Positions 8,331-16,779 of a stretch of DNA of 51,017 bases are shown here, piece by piece (positions within the stretch are counted from its first letter, which is position 1; the number at the start of each line of letters is the position of its first letter). Position numbers and translations under genes: made by a program. Source of the DNA: Butyricimonas faecalis (GTDB taxonomy: Bacteria > Bacteroidota > Bacteroidia > Bacteroidales > Marinifilaceae); NCBI RefSeq assembly GCF_003991565.1, contig NZ_CP032820.1, positions 1-51,017 of the forward strand, in the 5' to 3' direction. The notes under the pieces were generated by a model that ran no database searches, was not told where the DNA came from, and was given only the letters and a program-made list of their open reading frames with translations.

Positions 8331-8505
8331 ATTGATACCGTACTTTTCGGAGTTGCGGCATTGATGGGTAAACATGGCATGATGAAATGATACCGAATTA
8401 TCATTCCTGGCACACCCTGCAGAACGACCTTTTGATACCAAATACAAAAGCAGCCGGAAGCCGGACGCAAAAAATTGATACCATAAAACATTAGGGAAAA
8501 AGAAC
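8331..8505 (+). repeat. Repeat block A, copy A1 (four GATACC boxes)
   Basis: GATACC boxes start at 8334, 8389, 8434 and 8477 (steps 55, 45, 43). The sequences between boxes are the same as in copies A2 and A5, so this is not a CRISPR. The first unit (starting GATACCGTACTTTTC) resembles the last unit of block B, so A and B share ancestry. It ends in a TTAGGGAAAAA box. No coding frame is conserved. Confidence 0.9.
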
Positions 8506-8625
8506 AGGAACAAAATACAATATTATATATATAAATAATATACGAATATATAATATATAAACAAATAATATATAATATATGATTAATATACTCCACTTCC
8601 AGAAAAAGCAACACGAAGAATCTTC
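8506..8625. other. AT-rich spacer of module copy 1
   Basis: Runs of ATATTATATATA-type sequence link blocks A and B. Similar AT tracts occur at about 24740-24820, 25085-25130, 25940-26025 and 31360-31430. It could be a DNA-unwinding or bent region; there is no gene. Confidence 0.7.
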
Positions 8626-8875
8626 TTTTCCCTAAAGTTCTTTGTGTCGTTTCTCTCTATATCTGAATACAGAAAAACGGCTGCATCATAAAAGAAAAGA
8701 CACCGACACCATTCAGGAACTACCGCCCATCGGCAAAAGGATTGCATCTAATTGATACCTTTTCTGCCTGCACTGGAGAGAAACCGGGAAGGTATTTGAT
8801 ACCGTACTTTTCCGGGTTCTGCCCGGCATGGACGATAAGAGAACATTATTATGATACCAAAAACCTTAGGGAAAA
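8626..8875 (+). repeat. Repeat block B, copy B1 (250 bp with 14-bp inverted ends)
   Basis: The block starts TTTTCCCTAAAGTT and ends AACCTTAGGGAAAA. Boxes lie at 8699 (GACACC variant), 8754, 8798 and 8853, steps 55, 44, 55. The last unit contains the stem CCGGGttctgCCCGG, and GGTATTTGATACC around 8793-8803 is a palindrome. Copies B3 and B5 have exactly the same length. It lies directly upstream of promoter P1. Confidence 0.9.
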
Positions 8876-8935
8876 ATAAAACCTCGGCAGTCTATAAACC
8901 TAAAACCATTTTTAACAAAAATAATTGTCCTATTA

Positions 8936-8967
8936 TTTGCGACATTTATAGAAAATCACTATCTTTG
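8936..8967 (+). promoter_or_regulatory. Promoter P1 with shared 5' leader (to 9042)
   Basis: TTTG at 8936-8939 and TATCTTTG at 8960-8967 are spaced by 20 bases, a perfect Bacteroides promoter. The region from about 8891 to the ATG at 9043 is nearly identical to two minus-strand regions (30910-31060 and 32934-33075). The conserved leader of about 70 bases contains an AAACC/GGTTT stem and GCTG/CAGC repeats, so it may hold post-transcriptional control. Confidence 0.9.
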
Positions 8968-9042
8968 AGTATTGAAAATAAAGAGATAAACAAACCTTTA
9001 AAGCTGGTTTGGCTGCCAGTATAAAGAACAGCAAACAAAATT

Positions 9043-9312
9043 ATGAATATCTTAAGATTTCTTTTAAGTAGCCTTTTATGGGCTATTGGTGGGGTTCTTG
9101 TATTAGCAATCTATGCGTATAGTGAACTAGTCTATTTGATTTTTATTTGCATTGCAATACTAGGATTAACCATCTACTACAGAAAATCCATAATAAAAAT
9201 GTACGCAGAAATCTTTAATGAGCTAGGAATCAATAAGTATGTTATACAAATTAAAAATCTAAAGAAATACAAAGAACCTATTTACAAACTAATCAATACA
9301 ATAGGTCTATGA
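9043..9312 (+). CDS. Small membrane protein, first gene of the toxin-antitoxin-like operon
   Basis: The 89 residues have two hydrophobic helices (about 5-25 and 28-46) and a basic, lysine-rich C-terminal half. I do not recognise a family. Its ATG directly follows the shared P1 leader, so it is the first product from that promoter. A second -7-like box (TATCTTTG, 9328-9335) lies after it. Confidence 0.65.
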   Translation: MNILRFLLSSLLWAIGGVLVLAIYAYSELVYLIFICIAILGLTIYYRKSIIKMYAEIFNELGINKYVIQIKNLKKYKEPIYKLINTIGL

Positions 9313-9327
9313 TAATTGTTTTTTCTC

Positions 9328-9335
9328 TATCTTTG
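9328..9335 (+). promoter_or_regulatory. Possible internal -7 box before the DUF3791-like gene
   Basis: TATCTTTG matches the TAnnTTTG consensus, 49 bases before the next ATG, but no TTTG is seen about 20 bases upstream. It could let the antitoxin-like gene be transcribed separately. Confidence 0.35.
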
Positions 9336-9383
9336 CTAAATACATCAGCAAGATAGCTATATAAAATTAGAAAATAAATAGTT

Positions 9384-9833
9384 ATGGAAACTAATCAAAC
9401 ATATCAAAATGAACTTGGTTCGGCTATGCTCCCATTTGTTATGAGAGAATTGGTTGATACAGTCATGAAAAGAAAAACGCTACCTTTAGAAGATGCGTTA
9501 TACTATATATATTCTTCCAATTTGTACAAGGCATTATTGGACGAGAATACAAAACTATGGTATTCAAGTACATTATCACTTTATGAAGCATTAGAAAAAG
9601 AGAAAACAGAACAGAAGAAAGTACAAAAGGACAATCCAAAGATATTGCTTTTTCAAATGTTTTGTGCTGAAAATTACAGGGAAACTAAAAATATAAGTGC
9701 TAAAGAAACTCTTTTGCTGTTTTCCAATCATGGCGTTTTTGAATTTCTATATGAAAATTTTGAAATGCTGCACACACAAGATACAGAGTATATATTAGAT
9801 ACTATAATAACTTATATCAATAAAAAGGCATGA
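9384..9833 (+). CDS. DUF3791-like protein, probable antitoxin or partner
   Basis: The 149-residue protein has an N-terminal helical half (MLPFVMRELVDTVMKR... LWYSSTLSLYEAL) and a C-terminal half like DUF3791 (FQMFCAENY, NISAKETLLLFSNHGVFEFL, LHTQDTEYILDTI). DUF3791 genes commonly precede DUF3990 genes in Firmicutes and Bacteroidetes. Its stop overlaps the next start (ATGA, 9830-9833), so the two products are coupled. An antitoxin role is inferred from the pairing. Confidence 0.75.
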   Translation: METNQTYQNELGSAMLPFVMRELVDTVMKRKTLPLEDALYYIYSSNLYKALLDENTKLWYSSTLSLYEALEKEKTEQKKVQKDNPKILLFQMFCAENYRETKNISAKETLLLFSNHGVFEFLYENFEMLHTQDTEYILDTIITYINKKA

Positions 9834-10309
9834 AACTATATCACGGCTCAACAGTTACCGTCAAATCCCCTAATATACAGAAAGGGCGTAAAGCTACTGA
9901 CTTTGGAAAAGGATTCTATACGACAACTAATTTTGAACAGGCTAAGAAGTGGGCAATACTCAAAAGAAATCGGGAACATGGTAAAAAAGCGGTCGTTTCA
10001 GTTTATGAAGTCCCCGATAATATTCTTGATAGAGAGTTTTCAGTCCTTCGATTTGATGGGGCTACAAAAGAGTGGCTGGAGTTTGTAGTTAATAACCGCA
10101 GAGGAAAAGGAAAAAACAGCTATGATTTAATAATGGGACCCGTTGCCAATGACCAGTTATATGCAACAATCCGGCTTTATGAACAAGGTGTTGTTACGGC
10201 TGATGCAGCAATTGAAATGCTAAAGACCCATAAGCTTTTTAACCAACTTTCATTTCATACAGTGAAAGTTATTCCATTATTAAAATTCACAGAATCTATT
10301 GAAGTATAA
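9830..10309 (+). CDS. DUF3990 protein, ADP-ribosyltransferase-like (candidate toxin)
   Basis: The 159-residue protein starts KLYHGSTVTVKSP and has DFGKGFYTTTNFEQAKKWA (about 24-42), the hallmark of DUF3990, which I recall as belonging to the ADP-ribosyltransferase-like superfamily. The R/H-G-S start, the GKGFY-TT segment and a later YDLIMGPVANDQLYATI motif fit that fold. The target is unknown. It is translationally coupled to the DUF3791-like gene. Confidence 0.75.
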   Translation: MKLYHGSTVTVKSPNIQKGRKATDFGKGFYTTTNFEQAKKWAILKRNREHGKKAVVSVYEVPDNILDREFSVLRFDGATKEWLEFVVNNRRGKGKNSYDLIMGPVANDQLYATIRLYEQGVVTADAAIEMLKTHKLFNQLSFHTVKVIPLLKFTESIEV

Positions 10310-10330
10310 ATCATAAAACTATAATGAACC

Positions 10331-10591
10331 ATGAATAAAGAAATGAGCTTGGATGTTGCGCTCGACATTATCGGGACACTCCGCATGATGAAGATAGATG
10401 AAATATCAGAAGAGAAGGATGAAAACAGAAAAAAAATACTGCAAAAAGAACTTTCTGTTCTCAACACAGAAGAAAAAATAGCAAATGGATTGTTGCAGTT
10501 TGAAGTTTCTGAAAATGTGCGCTTATCAGTCATGGATAAGATACAAAACTATTACGCACCTAAATTGAAAGCATATTATGCAACGCTATGA
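10331..10591 (+). CDS. Small helical protein coupled to the zeta-type kinase (candidate antitoxin)
   Basis: The 86 residues are helical and charged, with no membrane segment. It overlaps the start of the zeta-like gene by 14 bases and is the only small gene directly before it, the place of an epsilon-type antitoxin. It shows no clear similarity to classical epsilon by eye. Confidence 0.6.
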   Translation: MNKEMSLDVALDIIGTLRMMKIDEISEEKDENRKKILQKELSVLNTEEKIANGLLQFEVSENVRLSVMDKIQNYYAPKLKAYYATL

Positions 10592-11444
10592 AGTAGAAGC
10601 CATCTTTGAACAAAAAAAAGATGGCTTATTTGAGGACATCAATATATCATCACAAAAGCCTATTGCTATAATCTTAGGTGGACAACCAGCTTGCGGAAAA
10701 AGCACTCTTATAAATGTTGCAAAGAAAGACCATCCTAACTTAGATTTTCTCACTGTTAATGGTGACCTTTACAGACAGTTTCACCCCAATAAGGAACTAA
10801 TAAAAGACCCTATTAAATACCCCATTGAAACCCAGATTTTTTCTAGCGTTTTTACAGAAAAACTAATAGAAGAAGCCATTAAACGGAAATGCAATATTAT
10901 TATAGAAGGAACTATGAGAAATCCAGATGTACCTTTAAAGACAGCACAAAAATTTAAAGATGCAGGATTTAGAGTTGAAGCATATATTATTGCAGCCCCC
11001 AAGGAGTTTACCCAACTAGGACTTTACAACAGGTATCAAGAAGAAGTACTAAGTAAAGGACAAGGACGATTAGCCGATATTGATTCACATAACAAAGCCG
11101 TAAATGGACTAATGAAATCTGCAAATCAATTATACAGTGATAAGGCTGTAGATAAGATTTCTATCCACACCTACTTAGCGAAAGAAAGAATTAAAGATTT
11201 CAATCTAGTAAATGGTGAATGGAGTTGCAAAAGTATGCCATCTATTTTTATAGATGAAAGTCGTTCAAAACAGATGAAGAATAAAGAAATACTTAACACT
11301 AACATTCAAAGAGGAAAAGAGCTTATTGAATCCGTAACGAATCCTGAAGTAAAAAAAGGAATGAAAGAAGCTCTGTCACAACTTCAATCTTCACTAGAAA
11401 AAGTTCAAAGACAAGAAAAAGGATTAAAAAAAGGTTTCTTCTGA
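10578..11444 (+). CDS. Zeta-toxin family kinase
   Basis: The 288-residue protein has a Walker A motif GGQPACGKST at 34-43, then VNGDLYRQFHP (Asp/Arg segment) and IIIEGTMRNP, as in zeta toxins that phosphorylate UDP-GlcNAc or related substrates. The C-terminal 70 residues form a long charged helical tail not found in short zeta proteins. The overlap with 10331-10591 implies coupled translation. It likely serves plasmid maintenance. Confidence 0.87.
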   Translation: MQRYEVEAIFEQKKDGLFEDINISSQKPIAIILGGQPACGKSTLINVAKKDHPNLDFLTVNGDLYRQFHPNKELIKDPIKYPIETQIFSSVFTEKLIEEAIKRKCNIIIEGTMRNPDVPLKTAQKFKDAGFRVEAYIIAAPKEFTQLGLYNRYQEEVLSKGQGRLADIDSHNKAVNGLMKSANQLYSDKAVDKISIHTYLAKERIKDFNLVNGEWSCKSMPSIFIDESRSKQMKNKEILNTNIQRGKELIESVTNPEVKKGMKEALSQLQSSLEKVQRQEKGLKKGFF

Positions 11445-11451
11445 TTCTTCC

Positions 11452-11486
11452 AAAAAGAGAGGACTGGCTTTTCCAATCCTCTTTTT
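11452..11486. terminator. Two-way terminator between the zeta operon and the M23 gene
   Basis: AAAAAGAGAGGA and TCCTCTTTTT pair around CTGGCTTTTCCAA, with A and T runs on the two sides. The genes on both sides converge here. Confidence 0.8.
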
Positions 11487-11490
11487 CTAT

Positions 11491-12156
11491 TTATTTGCGT
11501 CTTAACTCATTATCTATTTGCTGTGAAATTTGTCCTTTAACGGTTCTGATTACCTCATTAATATAATCAAGAATTGGCTTAGGGTCTATAGTTTTATCTT
11601 TGTATTCCATTTGAAAATGTAAGTGTTCTCCTGTGCTGCGCCCGGTACTTCCACTAATGCCTATTGGTTGCCCAGCTTCAACAGCTTGTTTCGCATTTAC
11701 AAGCACACTGTATAAATGCCCATAGATAGAAGTAAAATCACCATGACGCACTTCTACATAATTGCCCAACCCTTTATTTTTTCCTGTTTTTACAACCATT
11801 CCCGGCATTATCGAATAAACATAGTCGTTGTTGCCTTTAAGGTCTATCCCTCTATGATTTGCTATTTTTCCAGTAAATGGGTCTTTTCTTTTACCATAAT
11901 GGGAAGTTATCACCATTGAATCAATGGGCAAAGATAAATACCTTCTTTGCTTCCAGTATGCAAGTCGTTCTGTAGTCAAAGCATCATTGACGACAACAGC
12001 CTTTTCTTTTTCTTCTATCAATTTATTTTCTGTCGTTGCTAATACAGGTTCCGCTTTAGGAATATCCTTTTTCTGTAATACCGTATTAAACTGACAGTAG
12101 CCATTCACTGAAAAAAACAATGAATAAGTAAAAAACATGATAATTTTATTCTTCAT
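11491..12156 (-). CDS. Secreted M23-family (LytM-type) peptidase
   Basis: The start at 12156 is chosen because it gives a good signal peptide (MKNKIIMFFTYSLFFSVNGYCQ) and lies downstream of the minus-strand -7 box at 12181-12188; an ATG at 12183 would be upstream of the transcript. Zinc and catalytic motifs are NHRGIDL and GEHLHFQ, with GHL between. M23 enzymes cleave peptidoglycan cross-links; in conjugative elements they open the wall for the transfer channel. It is transcribed divergently from the 12197 operon. Confidence 0.87.
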   Translation of the reverse strand: MKNKIIMFFTYSLFFSVNGYCQFNTVLQKKDIPKAEPVLATTENKLIEEKEKAVVVNDALTTERLAYWKQRRYLSLPIDSMVITSHYGKRKDPFTGKIANHRGIDLKGNNDYVYSIMPGMVVKTGKNKGLGNYVEVRHGDFTSIYGHLYSVLVNAKQAVEAGQPIGISGSTGRSTGEHLHFQMEYKDKTIDPKPILDYINEVIRTVKGQISQQIDNELRRK

Positions 12157-12170
12157 ATTGATATTTTTAT

Positions 12171-12188
12171 TACTTTTGGGCAAAAATA
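12171..12188. promoter_or_regulatory. Overlapping divergent -7 boxes
   Basis: TACTTTTG (12171-12178, plus) faces the 12197 gene and TATTTTTG (minus, 12181-12188) faces the M23 gene. They are two bases apart, so initiation in one direction should hinder the other. The -33 boxes are weak. Confidence 0.5.
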
Positions 12189-12196
12189 TACATTAC

Positions 12197-12916
12197 ATGG
12201 ATAAAAAGCAAGCTATTTTTAATGAAAATGATATTCCATATAAAGAATTAGAACTAATAGGAATATCAAAAAAACAGATATGGTCTTTGGATAAGGCAAA
12301 TATCACAGCTCTATTATCTGGAAAGAGAACCAGTTTACTAGACCTTTCTTTTCACGATAATAATGGAGAAGAAATAAGTATGAAAGGAAAAATAAGTTTG
12401 TACTGGAAAGATAGCAACAATGCTGGCGTTAAAGTTCATCCAGTCAGACCAGAAATAATGAATGATATAAACCTTAAACCAAAGGAGTTAGAACGACTTC
12501 AAGATAACGAGATAATAACAAAAACTATTAACAATGAAAAATATCTCGTACAATTAGACCCTGAAACAAACGAATTGCTTAAAACAAAAATCAAAAGTAT
12601 TTCAATACCTTCAAACATAAAAGGTGTTGAGCTGGATAAGCAACAAAAGGAAACTCTAAAATCAGGTAAGGAATTGATTTTAAACGTTGACAAAGAAAAA
12701 ATTGCCATAAGATTAGATTTAAATAATCCAAGAGGAATAAAATTCCTAGACTTCGAGCAGCAACAGAAAATAGCTTATGACCGACATAACCCACAAATTA
12801 TAGGAACTATTCATACTGATAAAAACAGAAATGAATATATAGAATACATGAAAGGACAAAAGCCGTCACTTGGAAATGAATCTCAATCTAAAGTAGAACA
12901 TAAATTCAAATTATAA
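12197..12916 (+). CDS. DUF3945/DUF4099-like protein
   Basis: The start at 12197 (MDKKQAIF) is preferred because an in-frame start at 12137 would lie upstream of the -7 box. The 239-residue, lysine-rich, soluble protein contains repeated modules: ITALLSGKRTSLLDL, LPKEL-type helices, then GVELDKQQKETLKSGKELIL. Such modules are found in DUF3945/DUF4099 proteins of Bacteroides mobile elements. The same modules recur in the next gene, one base on. Function is unknown. Confidence 0.7.
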   Translation: MDKKQAIFNENDIPYKELELIGISKKQIWSLDKANITALLSGKRTSLLDLSFHDNNGEEISMKGKISLYWKDSNNAGVKVHPVRPEIMNDINLKPKELERLQDNEIITKTINNEKYLVQLDPETNELLKTKIKSISIPSNIKGVELDKQQKETLKSGKELILNVDKEKIAIRLDLNNPRGIKFLDFEQQQKIAYDRHNPQIIGTIHTDKNRNEYIEYMKGQKPSLGNESQSKVEHKFKL

Positions 12917-12917
12917 A

Positions 12918-14477
12918 ATGGAAGAAAAGAAAAGTTTTGAAGCCCTGCAATATAGTTATGAAAATGCCGGACAATTCCGAGCCATAGCAGCAGTTCTTGG
13001 ATATTCAGAAGAATATCGGAATGGTGATATTACCTTTTCCAAAGGTAATGAAACATATACTTATCCACTGAATACACTTAAACTTGGCAATTTAGGAGAT
13101 AATAGAGAATCTTTATTAGAGCAATCTAAAGAAAGAATAATCAGTTTCTTTGATAAAGAACAAGCTAGCAATAATTTTCAAGAATATAGCCAATATTTAC
13201 GAGAAAACCACAATGTTGCAATTATAAAATGGGATGATATAAAACAAGGTACTAACAAGAATGAAGGATATAAAGACGGATTTACAGTCATTGACCTTGA
13301 AAATAAAATTGCATATAAAGGAGAAGACCTTTATCGATATGCTTATGAACAAAACCAAACCCTAGATGGTAAAGGTTCATATGTTGATATAGACTGGAAC
13401 AAGTTTAATGAAGTAGGAGTTAAACCGGAAAATTTAAGCCCCGAAGATGTTGCAAACATCAAAAATGGGAAAAAAACAGGTATGCTAAATTTTTCCATTG
13501 AAGATACTCCCGGTAATAGAACACTTCTAGACAATGAAAAAGTGTCTTATAAAACAGAAAATGGAAAACTCCATTTTGAAGGGAAAGCAACAACTCTTAA
13601 ATATATAACAGCCGAGAATACACCTGAAAATAAATCTAAATTAAAAGCCAACGAAATTGATTTCAAAGAAGAAGGTAAACGCATCAAAATTGATGGTATC
13701 AATGCTAGAAAACTAGCAATTGCAGCTATTACAGTAGTTTACCCAATCGCTGGGATTGCTATCTTGCTCATTCCTAAACGACAAGAAATAAAAAATGATT
13801 TATCCTTTACTAAGGATGAAATAAAAGCCCTAAAAGCTGATAATGTCGTAGTAAAGACTAATTCAAAAGGAGAAAGAACATTGCACCAACGTGACAAAGA
13901 TACTAATGAGATAGTATCAATAAAAGCAAAAGACATTCATATTCCCCAAAAACTTGGAGGAATAGAGCTTACTCCTATGCAGCAAGAAAATCTCAAAAAT
14001 GGAAAAGAAATTACCATTGTAAACGAGGAACTAAACAAAGCTGCAAAAGTAAAACTAGATTTGAATGCCAGAAATGGATTATCAATCAAAGATGCAAATA
14101 CTATAGAAATTAAAGCGACTGAAAAGAAAGAACAAACAATAGGGAAAGAAAGATATATATCTGATAAAGAAAGATTAGAGTTTGTAGCCCAAAAAGGAGC
14201 TAAAGGGATTGATGAAATTTTTAAAGATAAACCCACCGAAATGGCTGCCTTTTTAGAGAAACATAAACTTTCTAAAGATTATGCTTCTTACAAGGAAGTA
14301 GAAAAAACATATTCCAGCTCTAGGGAAGCTACTAAACAAACTGTCGGAGAACAAATATCTACCCAAATGGATAAAATAGATAGTTCTATTAAAGCAACAG
14401 CGAAGCAAGAAGCATCTATTCTCGGATATGGTAGAACCTACGGAAAAAATAATGATACTCCAACAATGAAACTATAA
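12918..14477 (+). CDS. Large DUF4099/DUF3945-like protein
   Basis: The 519 residues carry several modules: an N-terminal domain (1-140), a DUF4099-like module (about 150-200, VGVKPENLSPEDVANIKNGK), a short hydrophobic stretch (about 265-290, ARKLAIAAITVVYPIAGIAIL), and a DUF3945-like module (GGIELTPMQQENLKNGKEI, about 350-370). Genes of this kind accompany topoisomerase or primase genes on Bacteroides conjugative elements. Here a Toprim protein follows four bases later. Confidence 0.75.
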   Translation: MEEKKSFEALQYSYENAGQFRAIAAVLGYSEEYRNGDITFSKGNETYTYPLNTLKLGNLGDNRESLLEQSKERIISFFDKEQASNNFQEYSQYLRENHNVAIIKWDDIKQGTNKNEGYKDGFTVIDLENKIAYKGEDLYRYAYEQNQTLDGKGSYVDIDWNKFNEVGVKPENLSPEDVANIKNGKKTGMLNFSIEDTPGNRTLLDNEKVSYKTENGKLHFEGKATTLKYITAENTPENKSKLKANEIDFKEEGKRIKIDGINARKLAIAAITVVYPIAGIAILLIPKRQEIKNDLSFTKDEIKALKADNVVVKTNSKGERTLHQRDKDTNEIVSIKAKDIHIPQKLGGIELTPMQQENLKNGKEITIVNEELNKAAKVKLDLNARNGLSIKDANTIEIKATEKKEQTIGKERYISDKERLEFVAQKGAKGIDEIFKDKPTEMAAFLEKHKLSKDYASYKEVEKTYSSSREATKQTVGEQISTQMDKIDSSIKATAKQEASILGYGRTYGKNNDTPTMKL

Positions 14478-14481
14478 TATT

Positions 14482-15591
14482 ATGCTAACATTTGACGATT
14501 ATAAGGCTAAAATATCCATCATTCAAATACTTGAAGATTTAGGATATAAACAAGACATTAGCAAAGGAAAGGTTTCGCCTGTTTTTAAACTGACAGACGG
14601 AGCAGGTAACAAGTTGGATGAAATCATCATCAAGAATCCTCATAGTGTACAAGAACACTACTATGATAGGAATTATAAAGGTGGAGATTTAATTCAGTTC
14701 ATCAAAAATCATATTAACGACTTCCCACAATTCCAACATCAAAATACATTTGTGCGAATCAATATGATTTTAGGACATTACGCAAATGAGCCTTATAGTC
14801 CTAAATATGAAGCATTCAAAGTTGTAAAAGCAGAAAACAAATCTTTTGACAGAGATAGATATAAAGAATTTCCTACTACACTCGCTGATTTAAGATTTCT
14901 CACAAATGAAAGAAATATAAATCATCAAGTCGTAGAAAAGTTTCTACCATTTATCACAAGGGTTAAAGACTTACAAGGAAACGGTAATTATTATAATATA
15001 GGTTTTCCCTATATTAATCCAAAAGATAAAGACAACAAAGTAACAAATTACGAATTAAGAAACTATGGATTCAAAGGGATGGCTGCCGGAGGAGATAAAA
15101 GCAACTCGCTTTGGATTGCTGATTTTTGCCCACACCCCCAAATGGCAAAACATATATACTTTGCAGAATCCGCTTTAGATGCTATGAGCTTCTATCAGCT
15201 CAATGCTAACAAAATCAAATTAGAAGAAAGTGTTTTTTGTAGTGTAGGAGGGTACATTTCAGTTAATCAAATAAAAAACACTTTATTGCGATACCCACAA
15301 GCTAAAGTACATACCTGTTTTGATAATGATTTAAACGGTAATTTGTATGACATTAAAGTGTCTGGAATCATTAGTAATACAGAAGTGACAATAAAAGAAA
15401 ATAAAGATGATGTGCTGTTTAAAACTAAGGGGAGAGAATTCACTATTAACAAAAATGACGTTTCACTAGAAAGTTTTAGGGAAAAAAGCAAAATAATAGC
15501 TCCTATGATTTCTCATAAAGCAGAAAAAGCAAAAGATTTCAATGAAATTCTAATGAAACAACATGAACAAAAAAAAAGTATTAAGTTATGA
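14482..15591 (+). CDS. Toprim-domain primase-like protein (DUF3991-type)
   Basis: The 369-residue protein has an N-terminal region with HYYDRNYKGGDLIQFIKNH (about 55-75), as in relatives of plasmid primases, and a Toprim-like core: IYFAESALDAMSFYQL gives the catalytic Glu and VHTCFDNDLNGN gives the Asp-x-Asp pair. It may prime or process transferred single strands. The N-terminal zinc finger of full primases is absent. It overlaps the next start (ATGA). Confidence 0.75.
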   Translation: MLTFDDYKAKISIIQILEDLGYKQDISKGKVSPVFKLTDGAGNKLDEIIIKNPHSVQEHYYDRNYKGGDLIQFIKNHINDFPQFQHQNTFVRINMILGHYANEPYSPKYEAFKVVKAENKSFDRDRYKEFPTTLADLRFLTNERNINHQVVEKFLPFITRVKDLQGNGNYYNIGFPYINPKDKDNKVTNYELRNYGFKGMAAGGDKSNSLWIADFCPHPQMAKHIYFAESALDAMSFYQLNANKIKLEESVFCSVGGYISVNQIKNTLLRYPQAKVHTCFDNDLNGNLYDIKVSGIISNTEVTIKENKDDVLFKTKGREFTINKNDVSLESFREKSKIIAPMISHKAEKAKDFNEILMKQHEQKKSIKL

Positions 15592-16091
15592 ATGATGGAA
15601 CAAACATAGCTTCTGATGATATTATATTAAAGCCTAAATTCCGATATTGGTTAATGAAGAATTTCCTTTTAATCACATTAGCGATTTTCGTGTTCATTTT
15701 TAGTAAATATATAAGAGAACATGAATTATTAAAATTTATCAGTGGAACGATATTAGTATTGTTGATATTTATAATTTTCTACAGATATATTTCAATGTTA
15801 CTTTGTACAAAATGGATTATAACTAGAGAGCAAATAAAAATATATCAAGGAGTACTTTCAAAAAGGATTAACTACATAGAATTATATCGGGTATATGATT
15901 ACGAAGAAAAGCAAAGTTTTATCCAGTCTTTAATAAACAACACCAATATCTACATTTATTCTGGCGATAAATCAACACCAGAACTACTGATGAATGGTCT
16001 TAAAGCTAATAGTGATATAATTCAAACTATCAGAAATAGAGTAGAAGAACAAAAAAAGAAAAAAGGAATATATGAATTTACAAACAGATAA
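15588..16091 (+). CDS. Membrane protein with PH-like (bPH2/YdbS-type) domain
   Basis: Two membrane helices (about 25-41 and 48-67) are followed by TKWIITREQIKIYQGVLSKRINYIELYRVYD, the usual start of a bacterial PH-like domain. The rest is soluble and helical. Its function here is unknown. It overlaps the preceding Toprim gene by four bases, so both are in one operon. Confidence 0.65.
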   Translation: MNDGTNIASDDIILKPKFRYWLMKNFLLITLAIFVFIFSKYIREHELLKFISGTILVLLIFIIFYRYISMLLCTKWIITREQIKIYQGVLSKRINYIELYRVYDYEEKQSFIQSLINNTNIYIYSGDKSTPELLMNGLKANSDIIQTIRNRVEEQKKKKGIYEFTNR

Positions 16092-16095
16092 TGAT

Positions 16096-16779
16096 ATGAA
16101 AAGAGTGCTTTTATTTTTTTCCCTAATGTTACTGTTGGGCAACATAAAAGGACTAGCACAATCTATTGTCATTGACCCGGCAATGATTGGAACATTGGTT
16201 TATTCCCATCAGGCGCAACAAGGTGTACTGAAAGATATACAAAGTGAGGAAACAAAAATCCGTAACTTTCAAATTTTAATTCAACAAAAAATGAGTCAAA
16301 TTCAATCCTTACAGGAAAAGACATACAACTATCTTTCTACAGTTAATGCAGTTGTGAAAAATGGAAAGGATATTATTTATGCTTCAACCTTAGCTAGAGA
16401 CATAGCTAAGTATCAATCCGAAGCAGCTAAATATGCAGTTGGAGACCCCAAATTATTAACCATAATTGCAAAAACAGAGTATGAACTTATCAGTCGAAGT
16501 GTAGATTTAATGATATACATAAATAATATAGCATTGCAAGGCGGTGAAAAAAATCTTATGGATAATAAGCAAAGGATAGATTTATGTATTCATGTGGTCA
16601 ATGAACTTAGACGAATGCGAGGACTTGCATACGCTGTATGCCGACAAATGAAATCCGCTAAAAGGGCTGGAGTACTAAAAACTCTTGTACCCGGACAATT
16701 TAAATATGTAAATAGTGGGAAACAAAAAGTAGATAATATTTTAAACGGCATTAAATGGATTAGTAAAGGAGGATATTAA
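16096..16779 (+). CDS. Second TraI-like (VirB5-position) secreted protein
   Basis: The start at 16096 gives a signal peptide; an earlier in-frame start at 16072 lies in the upstream gene. The product is a paralog of 37929-38603: both share GKDIIY, KYQ, AVGDP, NLMDNKQRIDL and AYAVCRQMKSAKR/KTAKRNGVL. The tra-operon copy lies at the position of TraI/VirB5. This second copy sits outside the tra operon, next to topoisomerase-like and HU genes. It may be an alternative pilus-tip or channel subunit. Its first 35 coding bases are identical to those of 38605. Confidence 0.7.
   Translation: MKRVLLFFSLMLLLGNIKGLAQSIVIDPAMIGTLVYSHQAQQGVLKDIQSEETKIRNFQILIQQKMSQIQSLQEKTYNYLSTVNAVVKNGKDIIYASTLARDIAKYQSEAAKYAVGDPKLLTIIAKTEYELISRSVDLMIYINNIALQGGEKNLMDNKQRIDLCIHVVNELRRMRGLAYAVCRQMKSAKRAGVLKTLVPGQFKYVNSGKQKVDNILNGIKWISKGGY

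Noticed and set aside
8258..8614. Minus-strand open frames across repeat A1 and the AT tract
   Set aside because: They arise from the non-coding repeat; similar short frames appear at every copy with changing ends and no start context.
8331..8860. CRISPR array
   Set aside because: Boxes are only six to eight bases, spacers are 37-49 bases but the same in every copy, and there are no cas genes.
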